Assembly (NCBI GenBank): GCA_965278965.1 | Contig: OZ257127.1 | Coordinates: 124,001 to 188,000 of the forward strand | Direction: 5' to 3' | DNA length: 64,000 nt | Source: UBA10649 sp965278965 | GTDB taxonomy: Bacteria; Actinomycetota; Actinomycetes; S36-B12 | In this document: piece after piece, positions 1 through 8,532 of the stretch | Layout: each line of letters begins with the position of its first letter | How positions within the stretch are numbered: the stretch's first letter is position 1 | Notes under the pieces: model-generated | Database searches by the model: none | Told to the model about the DNA's origin: nothing | Seen by the model: only the letters and a program-made list of their open reading frames with translations | Translations under genes and position numbers: made by a program

Positions 1-1
1 C

Positions 2-22
2 ACGCTGGCGGGCACCGCGTGA
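2..22 (+). CDS. 3' end of upstream gene, probably pafB (partial)
   Basis: The frame ending in TGA at 20-22 leaves six codons (T-L-A-G-T-A) before the stop. This stop overlaps the GTG start of pafC in a GTGA junction, the usual arrangement for translationally coupled genes. In actinobacteria pafB lies directly upstream of pafC, so this is inferred to be the end of pafB. Only seven codons are visible and identity rests on context alone. Confidence 0.4.
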   Translation, partial: TLAGTA

Positions 23-1020
23 GCGCGGCCGACCGGCTGGCCCGGCTGCTTCAGCTCGTGCCCTGGCTGGTGGCCCACCCGGGCGTGACGATGCGCGAGT
101 GCGCGCTGAACTTCGGTGTGACGGAGAAGCAGCTCGAGGATGACCTGTACCTGCTGATCGTCAGTGGCGACGGCGTGCTCGGGGCTGACCGGCTCGTCGA
201 CATCCAGTTCTGGTCCGATGAGGACGAGGACTCCGACGCCCGGTTCGATGCCAGCATCCGCGTCGTCGAGGCACAGGCGCTCGACCGACCGATGCGGCTC
301 AACGCCTCGGAGGCGATGGCACTGCTCGTCGCGCTGCGGATGCTGGAGCAGCTGCCGGGGCTGGCCGATCGCAACGCGATCGCGTCCGTCGTGGCCAAGC
401 TCGAGGGGGCGACGTCCTCGTCGACCGCGCCGCCGGCCGCCGGCGAGATCGCTGTGGACGTCGCCGTCGACCCGGCCGTGCGCGCCGTCCTGGACGACGC
501 GCTCGCGGGCGGGTCCGAGCTGGAGCTCACGTACGGGTCCGCGACAAGCGGTGCCGTCACCGTGCGGCAGGTCATCCCGTACGGCGTGGCTGCCGTCGAC
601 GGGATCGCCTATCTGGACGCGTTCTGCCGCTTCGCCGGCGCTCGGCGCACCTTCCGCCTGGATCGCGTCGTGACGGCGAGGGCCATGCCGGCGGGGGAGG
701 AGCCTCCCGCGGACGACGTGTCCGATGGGACGGACCCGGTCGAGCCGCGAGGCCCGCTCGTCCCGCCGCGTCGCACGGCCGTCCTCGACCTCGCGCCGTC
801 CTCCCGATGGGTCGCCGAAACGCACGGGGCGCAGGTCATCTCAGAGCTCGACGACGGCGGCGTACGCGTCCGGGTCGCCCTGCACGACCTGCAGTGGGCG
901 GTGCGGCTCGTGCTCGCCCAGGCAGGTGGGGCGCGGGTCGTCGAGCCGACCGAGCTCGCCGAGGCCGTGGCCGACGCCGCCCGGGCCGCCCTCGCGGCGT
1001 ACCCTGGCCCCCTACGGTGA
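19..1020 (+). CDS. pafC: PafC-type WYL-domain transcriptional regulator
   Basis: A 333-aa protein with a winged-helix N-terminus (about residues 5-60), a WYL domain (about 160-230, around ELTYGSATSG and the FRLDRV segment) and a C-terminal WCX-like extension. In the known family PafB and PafC form a complex that activates the LexA-independent DNA-damage regulon in actinobacteria, with the WYL domain sensing a ligand. The GTG start at 19 overlaps the upstream stop. The next gene, tatA, begins 37 nt after the stop, matching the pafBC-tatA-tatC order of mycobacteria. The PafB partner is mostly outside the window. The family call is secure; assignment as PafC rather than another WYL regulator rests on context. 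Confidence 0.9.
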   Translation: MSAADRLARLLQLVPWLVAHPGVTMRECALNFGVTEKQLEDDLYLLIVSGDGVLGADRLVDIQFWSDEDEDSDARFDASIRVVEAQALDRPMRLNASEAMALLVALRMLEQLPGLADRNAIASVVAKLEGATSSSTAPPAAGEIAVDVAVDPAVRAVLDDALAGGSELELTYGSATSGAVTVRQVIPYGVAAVDGIAYLDAFCRFAGARRTFRLDRVVTARAMPAGEEPPADDVSDGTDPVEPRGPLVPPRRTAVLDLAPSSRWVAETHGAQVISELDDGGVRVRVALHDLQWAVRLVLAQAGGARVVEPTELAEAVADAARAALAAYPGPLR

Positions 1021-1057
1021 TCGGCGACGCACGCCTGCGCCGGGTTGGGAGCTGGAC

Positions 1058-1360
1058 ATGAGGATGCCCCAGGGCGCGGAGTGGCTGATCCTGCTGCTCA
1101 TCGTGGTGCTGCTCTTCGGTGCCAAGCGTCTGCCGGATGCTGCGCGCGGCCTTGGCCGGTCGCTGCGAATCTTCAAGGCCGAGACCAAGGGACTCACCGA
1201 CGACGACGCGGCCGCGACGACGCCAGCGGCGACGGCCGCGGTGACGACGGAGCCGACACAGGCACCGACCGCGCCGCCGGCCGTCGGCACGGCCGCGTCA
1301 CCGGTGCCGCCGGTCCCGGGTGCCCCGGCCCCGGCGCCGAGCGAGCGCACCGACGGCTGA
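1058..1360 (+). CDS. tatA: Sec-independent twin-arginine translocase subunit TatA
   Basis: A 100-aa protein with one N-terminal membrane helix (about residues 8-22), the TatA FGAKRLPDAARGLGRSL hinge and amphipathic helix, and a short acidic stretch (DDD, about 47-49). The last 50 residues are a low-complexity Ala/Thr/Pro tail, as is usual in high-GC actinobacteria. TatA oligomerises into the pore that lets folded Tat substrates cross the membrane, together with TatC encoded just downstream. The start at 1058 has a GGGAG-like RBS; ATG at 1064 is a possible alternative. No tatB lies here, as expected where tatB is unlinked. Confidence 0.95.
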   Translation: MRMPQGAEWLILLLIVVLLFGAKRLPDAARGLGRSLRIFKAETKGLTDDDAAATTPAATAAVTTEPTQAPTAPPAVGTAASPVPPVPGAPAPAPSERTDG

Positions 1361-1388
1361 CGCGCCGAACCCAGACACGGCTCCAGGG

Positions 1389-2267
1389 ATGGCGGTCGAG
1401 GAGCGAGCGCCGCAGAAGGCTGCGGCGATGCCGCTGTCCGAGCACCTACGCGAGCTCCGCTCGCGGCTGGTCAAGTCCGGCATCGCGATCGTCATCGGGA
1501 TGGTCGTCGGCTGGATGTACTACCCGCAGATCTTCGACTGGCTGAGCGCCCCGTTCGCCGACGTCGTCGCGCAGGCCAAGGCTGAGGGTCGCGAGGTGAC
1601 GCTGGCGCTGACCGGCGTCGCCGACCCGTTCGTCCTGCAGCTCCAGGTAGCCGCCGTGACCGGCCTGGTGCTGGCCTCGCCGATCTGGCTGTACCAGCTG
1701 TGGCGGTTCATCACCCCGGGCCTGCACCGGCACGAGCGCCGCTGGGCCGTGGGGTTCGCGGCCATCGCGGCGCCGCTGTTCCTCGGCGGGGCGCTCTTCG
1801 CCTATGCGGTCCTGCCCTACGGCCTGCAGGTCCTCTTCGGCTTCACCCCCGACGGGGTCGAGAACATCATCTCCGTCGACCGCTACCTGTCGTTCTTCAT
1901 CCGGACGATGCTCATCTTCGGGATCGGGTTCCTCGCCCCGCTGTTGCTCGTCCTGTTGAACTTCGCCGGCGTGCTGACCGGTCGCCGGCTCATCAGCTGG
2001 TGGCGGTGGATCATCATCATCGTCGCGATCTTCGCGGCGATCGCGACGCCCACCGGCGACCCGGTCAACCTCGCGCTGCTGGCCGGCCCGATGCTCCTGC
2101 TCATCGCCATCGCCGTCGGCGTGTGCGTGCTGAACGACCGTCGCCGGGCCCGGCGGCGCCTGCGCCACGGTGAGGGCATCGACGACATCGAGGGCCTTGA
2201 CGACCTCGCCGACGACGAGGCCTCCCCGCCACCGACCGGACCGAGCCTGCTCGACGACACCCCGTGA
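1389..2267 (+). CDS. tatC: Twin-arginine translocase subunit TatC
   Basis: A polytopic protein of 292 aa from ATG 1389 (279 aa from ATG 1428) with six hydrophobic segments. It has the N-terminal HLRELRSRL motif that precedes helix 1 in TatC, the subunit that recognises twin-arginine signal peptides. The C-terminus is a charged Asp/Glu/Arg tail. The start is ambiguous. ATG 1428 has a well-spaced AGAAGG at 1414-1419, whereas ATG 1389 has a weak RBS but is only 29 nt after tatA. The stop overlaps the next GTG in a GTGA junction, suggesting a tatA-tatC-kinase operon. Confidence 0.95.
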   Translation: MAVEERAPQKAAAMPLSEHLRELRSRLVKSGIAIVIGMVVGWMYYPQIFDWLSAPFADVVAQAKAEGREVTLALTGVADPFVLQLQVAAVTGLVLASPIWLYQLWRFITPGLHRHERRWAVGFAAIAAPLFLGGALFAYAVLPYGLQVLFGFTPDGVENIISVDRYLSFFIRTMLIFGIGFLAPLLLVLLNFAGVLTGRRLISWWRWIIIIVAIFAAIATPTGDPVNLALLAGPMLLLIAIAVGVCVLNDRRRARRRLRHGEGIDDIEGLDDLADDEASPPPTGPSLLDDTP

Positions 2268-3163
2268 CAGCGGAGGTCTGGATCGTCGCCAACTCCCATG
2301 CGGGCGGCGGCAGGGCTGCCCGGCACGCTCGCGCCGCCCTGCGCGCGCTGAACGACGCCGGTTTCGCGTGCCGGCTGGTCCTGCCGGCCTCGGCCGAGGA
2401 CTCGACCCGAATGGCGGCCCAGGCCGTCGCTGCCGGGGCTCGCGCCGTCATCGCGTGCGGTGGGGACGGCACGGTCCACACCGTCCTGCAGGCGCTCGTC
2501 GGCGCTGACGTCCCGCTCGGGATCCTGGCCGGTGGCTCCGGGGACGACATCGCCGCCTCGCTCGGTATGTCCACCGGGGATCCGGCAGCGACCAGTGCCT
2601 GGCTCGTCGAGGCCCTGGCCGGCGGACGTACCCGCGCCGTCGACGTGGGCACCGCGATGACCGCCGACGGCCTGTCGCGGTACTTCCTCAGCGTCCTGTG
2701 CACCGGCTTCGACGCGTCGGTCAACGAGCGGGCGAACACGTTGACCCGGCTGGGACGGCAGCGCTACAACGTCGCGCTCGTCCGCGAGCTCGCCTCGTTC
2801 AAGCCGCTGAAGTACCGGGTACGGATCGACGACGCGGAGACCGTTCTTGACGCCATGCTGCTGTCCATCGGCAACGGCCCGCAGTTCGGCGGCGGGATGC
2901 GGATCTGCCCGGACGCTTCCATGGATGACGGGATGCTCGACGTCATCGTGCTCGCCGCCGTCACGCGCGTCACCCTCCTGCGCGTGTTCCCGACGGTCTA
3001 CCGCGGCACCCACGTCCACCACCCGGCCGTGTCGACGTTCCGGGCGCGGACCGTGCACGTCGAGGCTCCGGGGCAGGTCGCGTACGCGGACGGCGAGCGG
3101 ATCGGCCCCCTCCCGGTCGAGGTGACGGTGCGCCCCGGCGCCCTGCCGGTGCTCACGACGTAG
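2264..3163 (+). CDS. Diacylglycerol kinase family lipid kinase (YegS/DagK-like)
   Basis: A 299-aa protein with the DAGK catalytic nucleotide-binding motif GGDGT at residues 66-70, followed by the second glycine-rich loop around LAGGSGDDIA (about 88-97) and a beta-rich C-terminal half. Members phosphorylate diacylglycerol or related lipids at the inner face of the membrane, feeding phosphatidate recycling. In most homologues the second loop reads like GTGND; here it is GSGDD, a conservative variant. The GTG start at 2264 overlaps the tatC stop. The exact lipid substrate cannot be read from sequence. Confidence 0.85.
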   Translation: MTAEVWIVANSHAGGGRAARHARAALRALNDAGFACRLVLPASAEDSTRMAAQAVAAGARAVIACGGDGTVHTVLQALVGADVPLGILAGGSGDDIAASLGMSTGDPAATSAWLVEALAGGRTRAVDVGTAMTADGLSRYFLSVLCTGFDASVNERANTLTRLGRQRYNVALVRELASFKPLKYRVRIDDAETVLDAMLLSIGNGPQFGGGMRICPDASMDDGMLDVIVLAAVTRVTLLRVFPTVYRGTHVHHPAVSTFRARTVHVEAPGQVAYADGERIGPLPVEVTVRPGALPVLTT

Positions 3164-3166
3164 CCT
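3161..3166 (+). promoter_or_regulatory. -10-like element for the helicase gene (leaderless)
   Basis: TAGCCT lies exactly 6 nt before the ATG at 3173 and overlaps the stop codon of the preceding kinase gene. There is no SD-like sequence in between. This is the spacing expected of a leaderless actinobacterial transcript. No convincing -35 hexamer was recognised. Confidence 0.45.
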
Positions 3167-3172
3167 GGCCCC

Positions 3173-5887
3173 ATGCCCAGTCCCGCGGAGCGGTATGCGG
3201 CCGCTCGGGAGCGGGCCCGGTTCGAGCGCACCCAGCTGTCGGACTTCGCAGCCGGCTACGTCTTCGGACTCGACGACTTCCAGGTCCGCTCCTGCCAGGC
3301 CCTCGAGGACGGCCACGGCGTGCTGGTCGCCGCCCCGACAGGGGCCGGGAAGACGGTGGTCGGTGAGTTCGCCGTCCACCTCGCCCTCGCCGAGGGGCGC
3401 AAGTGCTTCTACACGACGCCGATCAAGGCACTGTCGAACCAGAAGTACGCCGACCTCGTGGAGCGGTACGGCGCCGACCGGGTCGGGCTGCTGACCGGTG
3501 ACAACAGCATCAACGGCGAGGCCCCGATCGTCGTCATGACGACCGAGGTGCTGCGCAACATGCTGTACGCGCGCTCGAGCACCTTGAGCGACCTCGGCTA
3601 CGTCGTCATGGATGAGGTGCACTACCTCGCTGACCGGTTCCGCGGCGCGGTCTGGGAGGAGGTCATCATCCACCTCCCCGAGTCGGTCACGGTGGTGGCG
3701 CTGTCCGCGACCGTGAGCAACGCTGAGGAGTTCGGCGCCTGGTTGGAGGCCGTCCGCGGCCGCACGGCGATCATCGTCGAGGAGCACCGCCCCGTACCGC
3801 TGTGGCAGCACGTCATGGCCGGCCCTCGCCTGTACGACCTGTTCGTCGACGACGACCAGCGCATCGTCAACCCGGACCTCACGCGGCTCGCCCGCGAGGA
3901 GGAACGACACGTCCGCCACGGACGGCCCGGCGACCGCCACCGCCAGCGCGGGCGACGCGGAGGCCCGAAGACGCCGTGGCGCAGCGAGGTCGTCGAGCGG
4001 CTGCAGCGCGAAGGGCTGCTCCCGGCGATCTACTTCCTGTTCAGCCGCGCCGGCTGCGACGAGGCCGTCCAGCAGTGCCTTGCGGCCGGTCTTCGGCTCA
4101 CGGCGCCGGAGGAGCGTCGCGAGATCCGCCGGATCGCGATCGAGGCTACCGAGCGGCTCGCCGACGAGGATCTCGCCGCACTCGGGTTCTCCGAGTGGCT
4201 CGAGGCCCTCGAGCGGGGACTAGCCGCGCACCATGCGGGACTGCTGCCGGTCTTCAAGGAGATTGTCGAGCGGCTGTTCCAGCGGGGCATGGTCAAGGTC
4301 GTCTTCGCGACGGAGACCCTGGCGCTTGGCATCAACATGCCGGCCAAGTCCGTCGTGCTGGAGAAGCTGGTCAAGTGGAACGGCGAGACGCACGTCGACC
4401 TGACGCCGGGGGAGTACACCCAGCTGACCGGACGGGCCGGCCGCCGCGGCATCGACGTCGAGGGGCACGCCGTCGTGCTGTGGCAGCCGGCGCTCGACCC
4501 GCGGGTCCTCGCCGGCCTCGCCTCCACACGCACCTACCCGCTGCGGTCGTCGTTCCAGCCCAGCTACAACATGGCCGTCAACCTCGTCTCGCGGATGGGT
4601 CGGCACGCCGCGCGCGAGGTCCTCGAGACCTCGTTCGCTCAGTTCCAGGCTGACCGCGCGGTCGTGGGCCTGGCCACCGAGCTGCGCCGGCTGGAGGAGG
4701 CCCGGGACGGCTATCTCGCGGCGATGACATGCCACCTCGGCAACTTCGTCGAGTACGCCGCGATGCGGGAGGAGCTCTCCCGACGAGAGAAGGATGAGGG
4801 CCGCCGAGCCGCCGCCGAGGAACGCGACCGTGCGGAGGAGTCGTGGATGGCGCTCAAGCCCGGCGACGTCTTCGTCATCCCGAACGGCCGTCGGGCCGGC
4901 CCTGCCGTGGTGCTGGACTCCCGGCGCAGCCGACAGCCCCGTGAGCAGGCCCGGCCGATGGTGCTGACGGCGGACGGCCAGGTTCGCCGGCTGTCCGTCG
5001 CGGACACGCGCCTGCCGGTCGAGGCCGTCGCCCGGATCCCGGTCCCGCACCGCTTCGCCGAGCGCGACGTCCGCGCGCGGGCCGACCTCGCGTCGGCTCT
5101 GCGCACGGCCGTGCAGGAGGTCCCGTACGACCAGCGACGGCGCGGGCGCGTGCGCACCGACGAGGGCGAGGTGACGAGCCTGCGCCTAGCCCTGCGGCAG
5201 CACCCCTGCCACGGCTGCTCGGACCGGGAGGTGCACGCCCGTTGGGCCGAGCGGTACCACCGGACCAACCGGCAGGTGGCCGACTTGCGCCGCCGGGTCG
5301 AGGGACGCACCAACTCGATCGCGCGGCGCTTCGACCGCGTGTGCGAGGTGCTCGGCGAGCTCGGCTACCTGTCCGACGACGGTGGCGAGGTGACCGACCG
5401 CGGCCGTCTCCTGATGCGGCTGTACAGCGAGTCCGACCTCCTCGCCGCGCAGGCGCTGCTCGGCGGCGCCTGGTCCGATCTGGAGCCGGCGGAGCTCGCG
5501 GCAGCGTGCGCCGCGCTCGTCTTCGAGTCCCGCAGCAAGGACGACGATGCTCCGCCACCATCGTCCAACCGGGCGGTGCGCCAGGCCGTTTCCGATCTCA
5601 CGGGGCTGTGGGGCGACCTCCACGACGTCGAGTCCCGGCACGGACTGGACATCACGCGGCGTCCGGATGCCGGGCTCGTCGAGGCGACGTTCCGGTGGGC
5701 ATCAGGGACGAACCTGATCAAGGTCCTGTCGATCGCCGACATCAGTGCCGGCGACCTCGTCCGCTGGATGCGTCAGGTCATCGACCTGCTCGGCCAGATC
5801 GCGCAGGCCGCGCCCGCGGACGACCCGTTGCGCGACCGCGCCCGCGTCGCCGCCGACCTCGTGAACCGCGGCGTCGTCGCCTTCTAA
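3173..5887 (+). CDS. HelY-type DExH superfamily II RNA/DNA helicase (Ski2/Mtr4-like)
   Basis: A 904-aa helicase with Walker A APTGAGKT (residues 53-60), DEVH Walker B (146-149), the SAT motif in VVALSATVSNAEEF (about 175), a second RecA domain with the TGRAGRRG motif VI, and a C-terminal DSHCT domain (about 720-895). The architecture matches HelY/Ski2-like helicases, thought to unwind structured RNA using ATP. A basic insert (about 243-265, rich in Arg/His) separates the two RecA lobes. The gene appears to have its own leaderless promoter although it follows the tat-kinase genes by 9 nt. RNA rather than DNA as substrate is inferred from the family. Confidence 0.9.
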   Translation: MPSPAERYAAARERARFERTQLSDFAAGYVFGLDDFQVRSCQALEDGHGVLVAAPTGAGKTVVGEFAVHLALAEGRKCFYTTPIKALSNQKYADLVERYGADRVGLLTGDNSINGEAPIVVMTTEVLRNMLYARSSTLSDLGYVVMDEVHYLADRFRGAVWEEVIIHLPESVTVVALSATVSNAEEFGAWLEAVRGRTAIIVEEHRPVPLWQHVMAGPRLYDLFVDDDQRIVNPDLTRLAREEERHVRHGRPGDRHRQRGRRGGPKTPWRSEVVERLQREGLLPAIYFLFSRAGCDEAVQQCLAAGLRLTAPEERREIRRIAIEATERLADEDLAALGFSEWLEALERGLAAHHAGLLPVFKEIVERLFQRGMVKVVFATETLALGINMPAKSVVLEKLVKWNGETHVDLTPGEYTQLTGRAGRRGIDVEGHAVVLWQPALDPRVLAGLASTRTYPLRSSFQPSYNMAVNLVSRMGRHAAREVLETSFAQFQADRAVVGLATELRRLEEARDGYLAAMTCHLGNFVEYAAMREELSRREKDEGRRAAAEERDRAEESWMALKPGDVFVIPNGRRAGPAVVLDSRRSRQPREQARPMVLTADGQVRRLSVADTRLPVEAVARIPVPHRFAERDVRARADLASALRTAVQEVPYDQRRRGRVRTDEGEVTSLRLALRQHPCHGCSDREVHARWAERYHRTNRQVADLRRRVEGRTNSIARRFDRVCEVLGELGYLSDDGGEVTDRGRLLMRLYSESDLLAAQALLGGAWSDLEPAELAAACAALVFESRSKDDDAPPPSSNRAVRQAVSDLTGLWGDLHDVESRHGLDITRRPDAGLVEATFRWASGTNLIKVLSIADISAGDLVRWMRQVIDLLGQIAQAAPADDPLRDRARVAADLVNRGVVAF

Positions 5888-5927
5888 TCGTTGCGGGGCA
5901 ACATGTTTCGTCCACAGAGGGTTGCCC

Positions 5928-5965
5928 GTGTCAGGCTGGCCAGGTAGAATCGAACACATGTTCGA
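5928..5965 (+). promoter_or_regulatory. Promoter and LexA SOS box of the first HNH gene
   Basis: TCGAACACATGTTCGA at 5950-5965 is a perfect copy of the actinobacterial LexA consensus (TCGAAC-N4-GTTCGA) and contains the ATG start at 5958. TAGAAT (5945-5950) forms a -10 element 7 nt before the start, with TTGCCC 17 nt further upstream as a possible -35. GTGTCAG (5928-5934) recurs at identical spacing before the second HNH gene. LexA bound here would cover both the -10 flank and the start codon. Confidence 0.8.
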
Positions 5966-7496
5966 CCCGCCCGATGTCGCGTCGCAACCCCCGTCTGGGG
6001 TGGCGTTGTTGCGTGGGCTGGATCGCAGGTCGGAGGTCGAGCTCGCGCTGTGCGTCGGGCTCCTTCGCGAGGCGGCGGCAGAGCGCACGGACGACCCGGT
6101 GCCGGTGGTGGTTCATGGTCCGGTGGCGGCGTGGGAGGCGGACCCGGCGGGGATGACGGCGGATGCGGCGATCGACTCGCTGGTCGCGGTTCAGGCGGCG
6201 CGTGCTCGACTCGATGCCGCGGAGAACGCGCTGCTGGTCCGGGCCGCGGGCCGGACCCAGGTGGTGCGGGAGGTGCTGGTCGAGGACGTTGATCCGGCGA
6301 CCGGGCTCCCGTTCCACGAGCGTGACCCTCGGATCGTGCCGATGATCGACGAAGCCGTCGATGAGATCGCCGCGGCCCTGCACCGGCCCGTCGGGGTCGT
6401 CCAGGGCCAGCTCCACGTCGCGCGGCTCCTGCATGGCCCGCTGCGCGCGACCCGCGACGCCCTCGCCGCGGGGCGGATCACGCTGGGGCATGCGACGGTG
6501 ATCGCCGATCAGGCCGCCCGGCTCCTGGCCGCGCCCCTAGGCACGGACCCGGACGCGGACCTGGTCTTCGCCGACGCCTGCGCCGCGTTGCAGGACCGCG
6601 TCCTGCCCTGGGCACCGCGGGAGACGGTGACGGAGTGTCGGGGGCGGGCGCGGAGGGTGGTCACCGCGATCGACCCGGCCGGTGCCGCCGCCCGACGCCG
6701 CCGCGCCAAGCTCCACATCGATGTCACGGCGAAGGCCCTGGACGACGGTCTGGCGTTGTTCGAGGCCGTCATGCCGGTGCTGGAGGCGCAGGCGGTCTTG
6801 GCGGCCGTCGACACCGCGGCTCGCACCGCGATCAGCACCGGCACCGTCGAGGCGCTCGGTCTCGGCGCGGACGCGACCTTGGGCCAGGTCCGCGCCGCCG
6901 TCTTCAGCCAGCTGATGCGGGGCGAGGGCAACGTGCGGGTGGAGGTCGGGGTCCTCATCGACGCGGCGACGCTGGCGGGCATCACACCGAACGGCCCGGT
7001 CTACGCCACCGTCGGCGGTCAGCCCACCGATGCGTCCCGGGACGACCTGATCCGGTTCCTCCTGGACCCGACGACGGATGCGACGTTCCGCCGCCTGGTC
7101 ACCGACCCGCTGACCGGGGCGCTGGTCGACTACGGGAAGAACACCTACGCCGCGTCGAGCCTGCTACGGCGCTGGCGGGAGGCCGCGGACCAGCACTGCA
7201 CCCACCCCGGCTGCACGCGGCCCGCTGTCCGCTGCGACGTCGACCACACGGTCGACTACGCCGACGGTGGCCGCACCACCCGCGCCAACACCACCCTGCG
7301 GTGCCGGCGCCACCACAACGGGAAGACCCACGGCGGCTGGCGGATCGAGAACCCCGACCCGGTGACGGGAGCCCACGACGTGATCTCACCCGCCGGCCGC
7401 CGCTACCACCACGAACCCGCCCGCCTCATGCCCGAAACCCCACCCCCGGTCCGACCCCAACCACCAGCCCCGGACGACGAAGACCCACCCTTCTGA
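5958..7496 (+). CDS. DUF222/13E12-repeat family HNH endonuclease
   Basis: A 512-aa protein with an N-terminal helical DUF222 domain (about residues 25-330) and a C-terminal zinc-stabilised HNH domain. The HNH domain has CTHPGCTRP, then CDVDHTVDYADGG, then RRHHNGKTH (about 400-450), followed by a Pro-rich tail. Such proteins are multi-copy in actinobacteria, and mycobacterial 13E12 members carry LexA sites; the biological role is unsettled. The ATG at 5958 was preferred to an upstream GTG at 5922 because the -10 element and SOS box sit immediately before or over it. A paralogue with the same promoter design is at 24189-25703. It ends 1 nt from the convergent exonuclease gene. Confidence 0.9.
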   Translation: MFDPPDVASQPPSGVALLRGLDRRSEVELALCVGLLREAAAERTDDPVPVVVHGPVAAWEADPAGMTADAAIDSLVAVQAARARLDAAENALLVRAAGRTQVVREVLVEDVDPATGLPFHERDPRIVPMIDEAVDEIAAALHRPVGVVQGQLHVARLLHGPLRATRDALAAGRITLGHATVIADQAARLLAAPLGTDPDADLVFADACAALQDRVLPWAPRETVTECRGRARRVVTAIDPAGAAARRRRAKLHIDVTAKALDDGLALFEAVMPVLEAQAVLAAVDTAARTAISTGTVEALGLGADATLGQVRAAVFSQLMRGEGNVRVEVGVLIDAATLAGITPNGPVYATVGGQPTDASRDDLIRFLLDPTTDATFRRLVTDPLTGALVDYGKNTYAASSLLRRWREAADQHCTHPGCTRPAVRCDVDHTVDYADGGRTTRANTTLRCRRHHNGKTHGGWRIENPDPVTGAHDVISPAGRRYHHEPARLMPETPPPVRPQPPAPDDEDPPF

Positions 7497-7497
7497 T

Positions 7498-8448
7498 TCA
7501 GCGAACCGCGAGGCCAATCGCCTTCTGCAGGTCCGCCACCTGACGTTGCACGCCCCATTCCTGCGTGAGCGACGCGAGCCGGTCGGCGTCCGCGGGGACC
7601 GGGGACAGCGGCGGCGGGTCGCCGGGAAGCTCCAGGTCGGGCCTGGCGGTCGCGACGACCCGGGACGCTCGCACCTCGTCCGCTGAGCCCCGCAGCGCAG
7701 CCGCGAGCCGGGCGGTCATCGGCCGGACCGCCGGCGTCGCATCGGCCGCGGCGAGGATCTCCTCCAGGCCGCCGAACGCGCCGACGAGTGCGGCCGCCGT
7801 CTTCGCCCCGATGCCGGGCACGCCGGGGATGCCATCGGATGGGTCACCGCGCAGGACGGCGAGGTCGACGTACAGCGACGGGTCCACGCCGAACCGCTCG
7901 CGGACGCCCGCCGGGTCGAGCAGCGGCCACTTCTCCATTCCGCCATTGACGGCCAGGAGAAGGCGAGCGGAGTCGGAGACCACCTGTACGAGGTCGCGGT
8001 CGCCCGACACGGCGATGACCGGTCCGGCGACCTGTGCGGCCACACTCGCGACGACGTCGTCGGCCTCGTGCTCCGGCACCCCCCACACCGCGATGCCCAG
8101 TGCCGTGAGCAGCGCGTCGATCGCGAGCGCCTGCGGTCCGAGCGACTCCGGCTCCATCTCCCCGGGCGGGGCGCCGCCCGCCGATCCGGCCGCGGCCGGA
8201 TCGGCGAGCCGATGGGTCTTGTACGTCGGGAGCAGGTCGACGCGCCAGGCCGGGCGCCAGTCCGCGTCCCATGCGGCGACGACGGCCGTCGGGCCGTGCG
8301 CGGCGACGAGCCGGGTGAGCGTCGACAGGAAGCCGCGGACCGCGTTGTGGGGACGTCCGTCCGGCGCGGTCATCGACTCCGGCAGCGCGAAGAACGACCG
8401 GAAGTACAGCGAGGCGGAGTCCAGCACCAGCGTCGGGGGAGCGCTCAT
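7498..8448 (-). CDS. 5'-3' exonuclease (PolA N-terminal/FEN-like)
   Basis: A 316-aa stand-alone 5' nuclease resembling the N-terminal domain of DNA polymerase I. Acidic metal-ligand motifs are visible: LVLDSASLYFRSFF at the N-terminus, AWDADW, EADDVVAS and SGDRDLVQ, followed by a helix-hairpin-helix (GIPGVPGIGAKTAAALV) that grips DNA. The family removes RNA primers or flaps and can complement PolA. The same gene lies next to an M24 peptidase in mycobacteria (Rv2090/Rv2089c region), as here, supporting the call. The true start is ATG 8448; the frame stays open upstream through the opposite-strand peptidase gene, which is coincidental coding. Confidence 0.9.
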   Translation of the reverse strand: MSAPPTLVLDSASLYFRSFFALPESMTAPDGRPHNAVRGFLSTLTRLVAAHGPTAVVAAWDADWRPAWRVDLLPTYKTHRLADPAAAGSAGGAPPGEMEPESLGPQALAIDALLTALGIAVWGVPEHEADDVVASVAAQVAGPVIAVSGDRDLVQVVSDSARLLLAVNGGMEKWPLLDPAGVRERFGVDPSLYVDLAVLRGDPSDGIPGVPGIGAKTAAALVGAFGGLEEILAAADATPAVRPMTARLAAALRGSADEVRASRVVATARPDLELPGDPPPLSPVPADADRLASLTQEWGVQRQVADLQKAIGLAVR

Positions 8449-8532
8449 GCGGCCAGTCTCGCAGGAGGCCGCGACGTAGACTCGGGCGATCGGCGCGCCC
8501 ATCCTCGGGCCGGCACGACGGACGGAGCGGGC

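Noticed and set aside
1883..3940. A 685-codon open frame antisense to the kinase and helicase genes
   Set aside because: High-GC coding sequence often leaves the opposite strand open; the predicted protein is Arg/Asp/Val-rich low-complexity without a recognisable domain, and the sense genes are well supported.
5889..5902. GTTGC-GGG-GCAAC hairpin after the helicase stop as a terminator
   Set aside because: The stem is only 5 bp with no U-tract; too weak to list as a terminator.
5958..7496. Mobile element (homing endonuclease or intein)
   Set aside because: The HNH protein is free-standing with a DUF222 domain and its own promoter; no flanking repeats, disrupted host gene or splicing motifs were seen.
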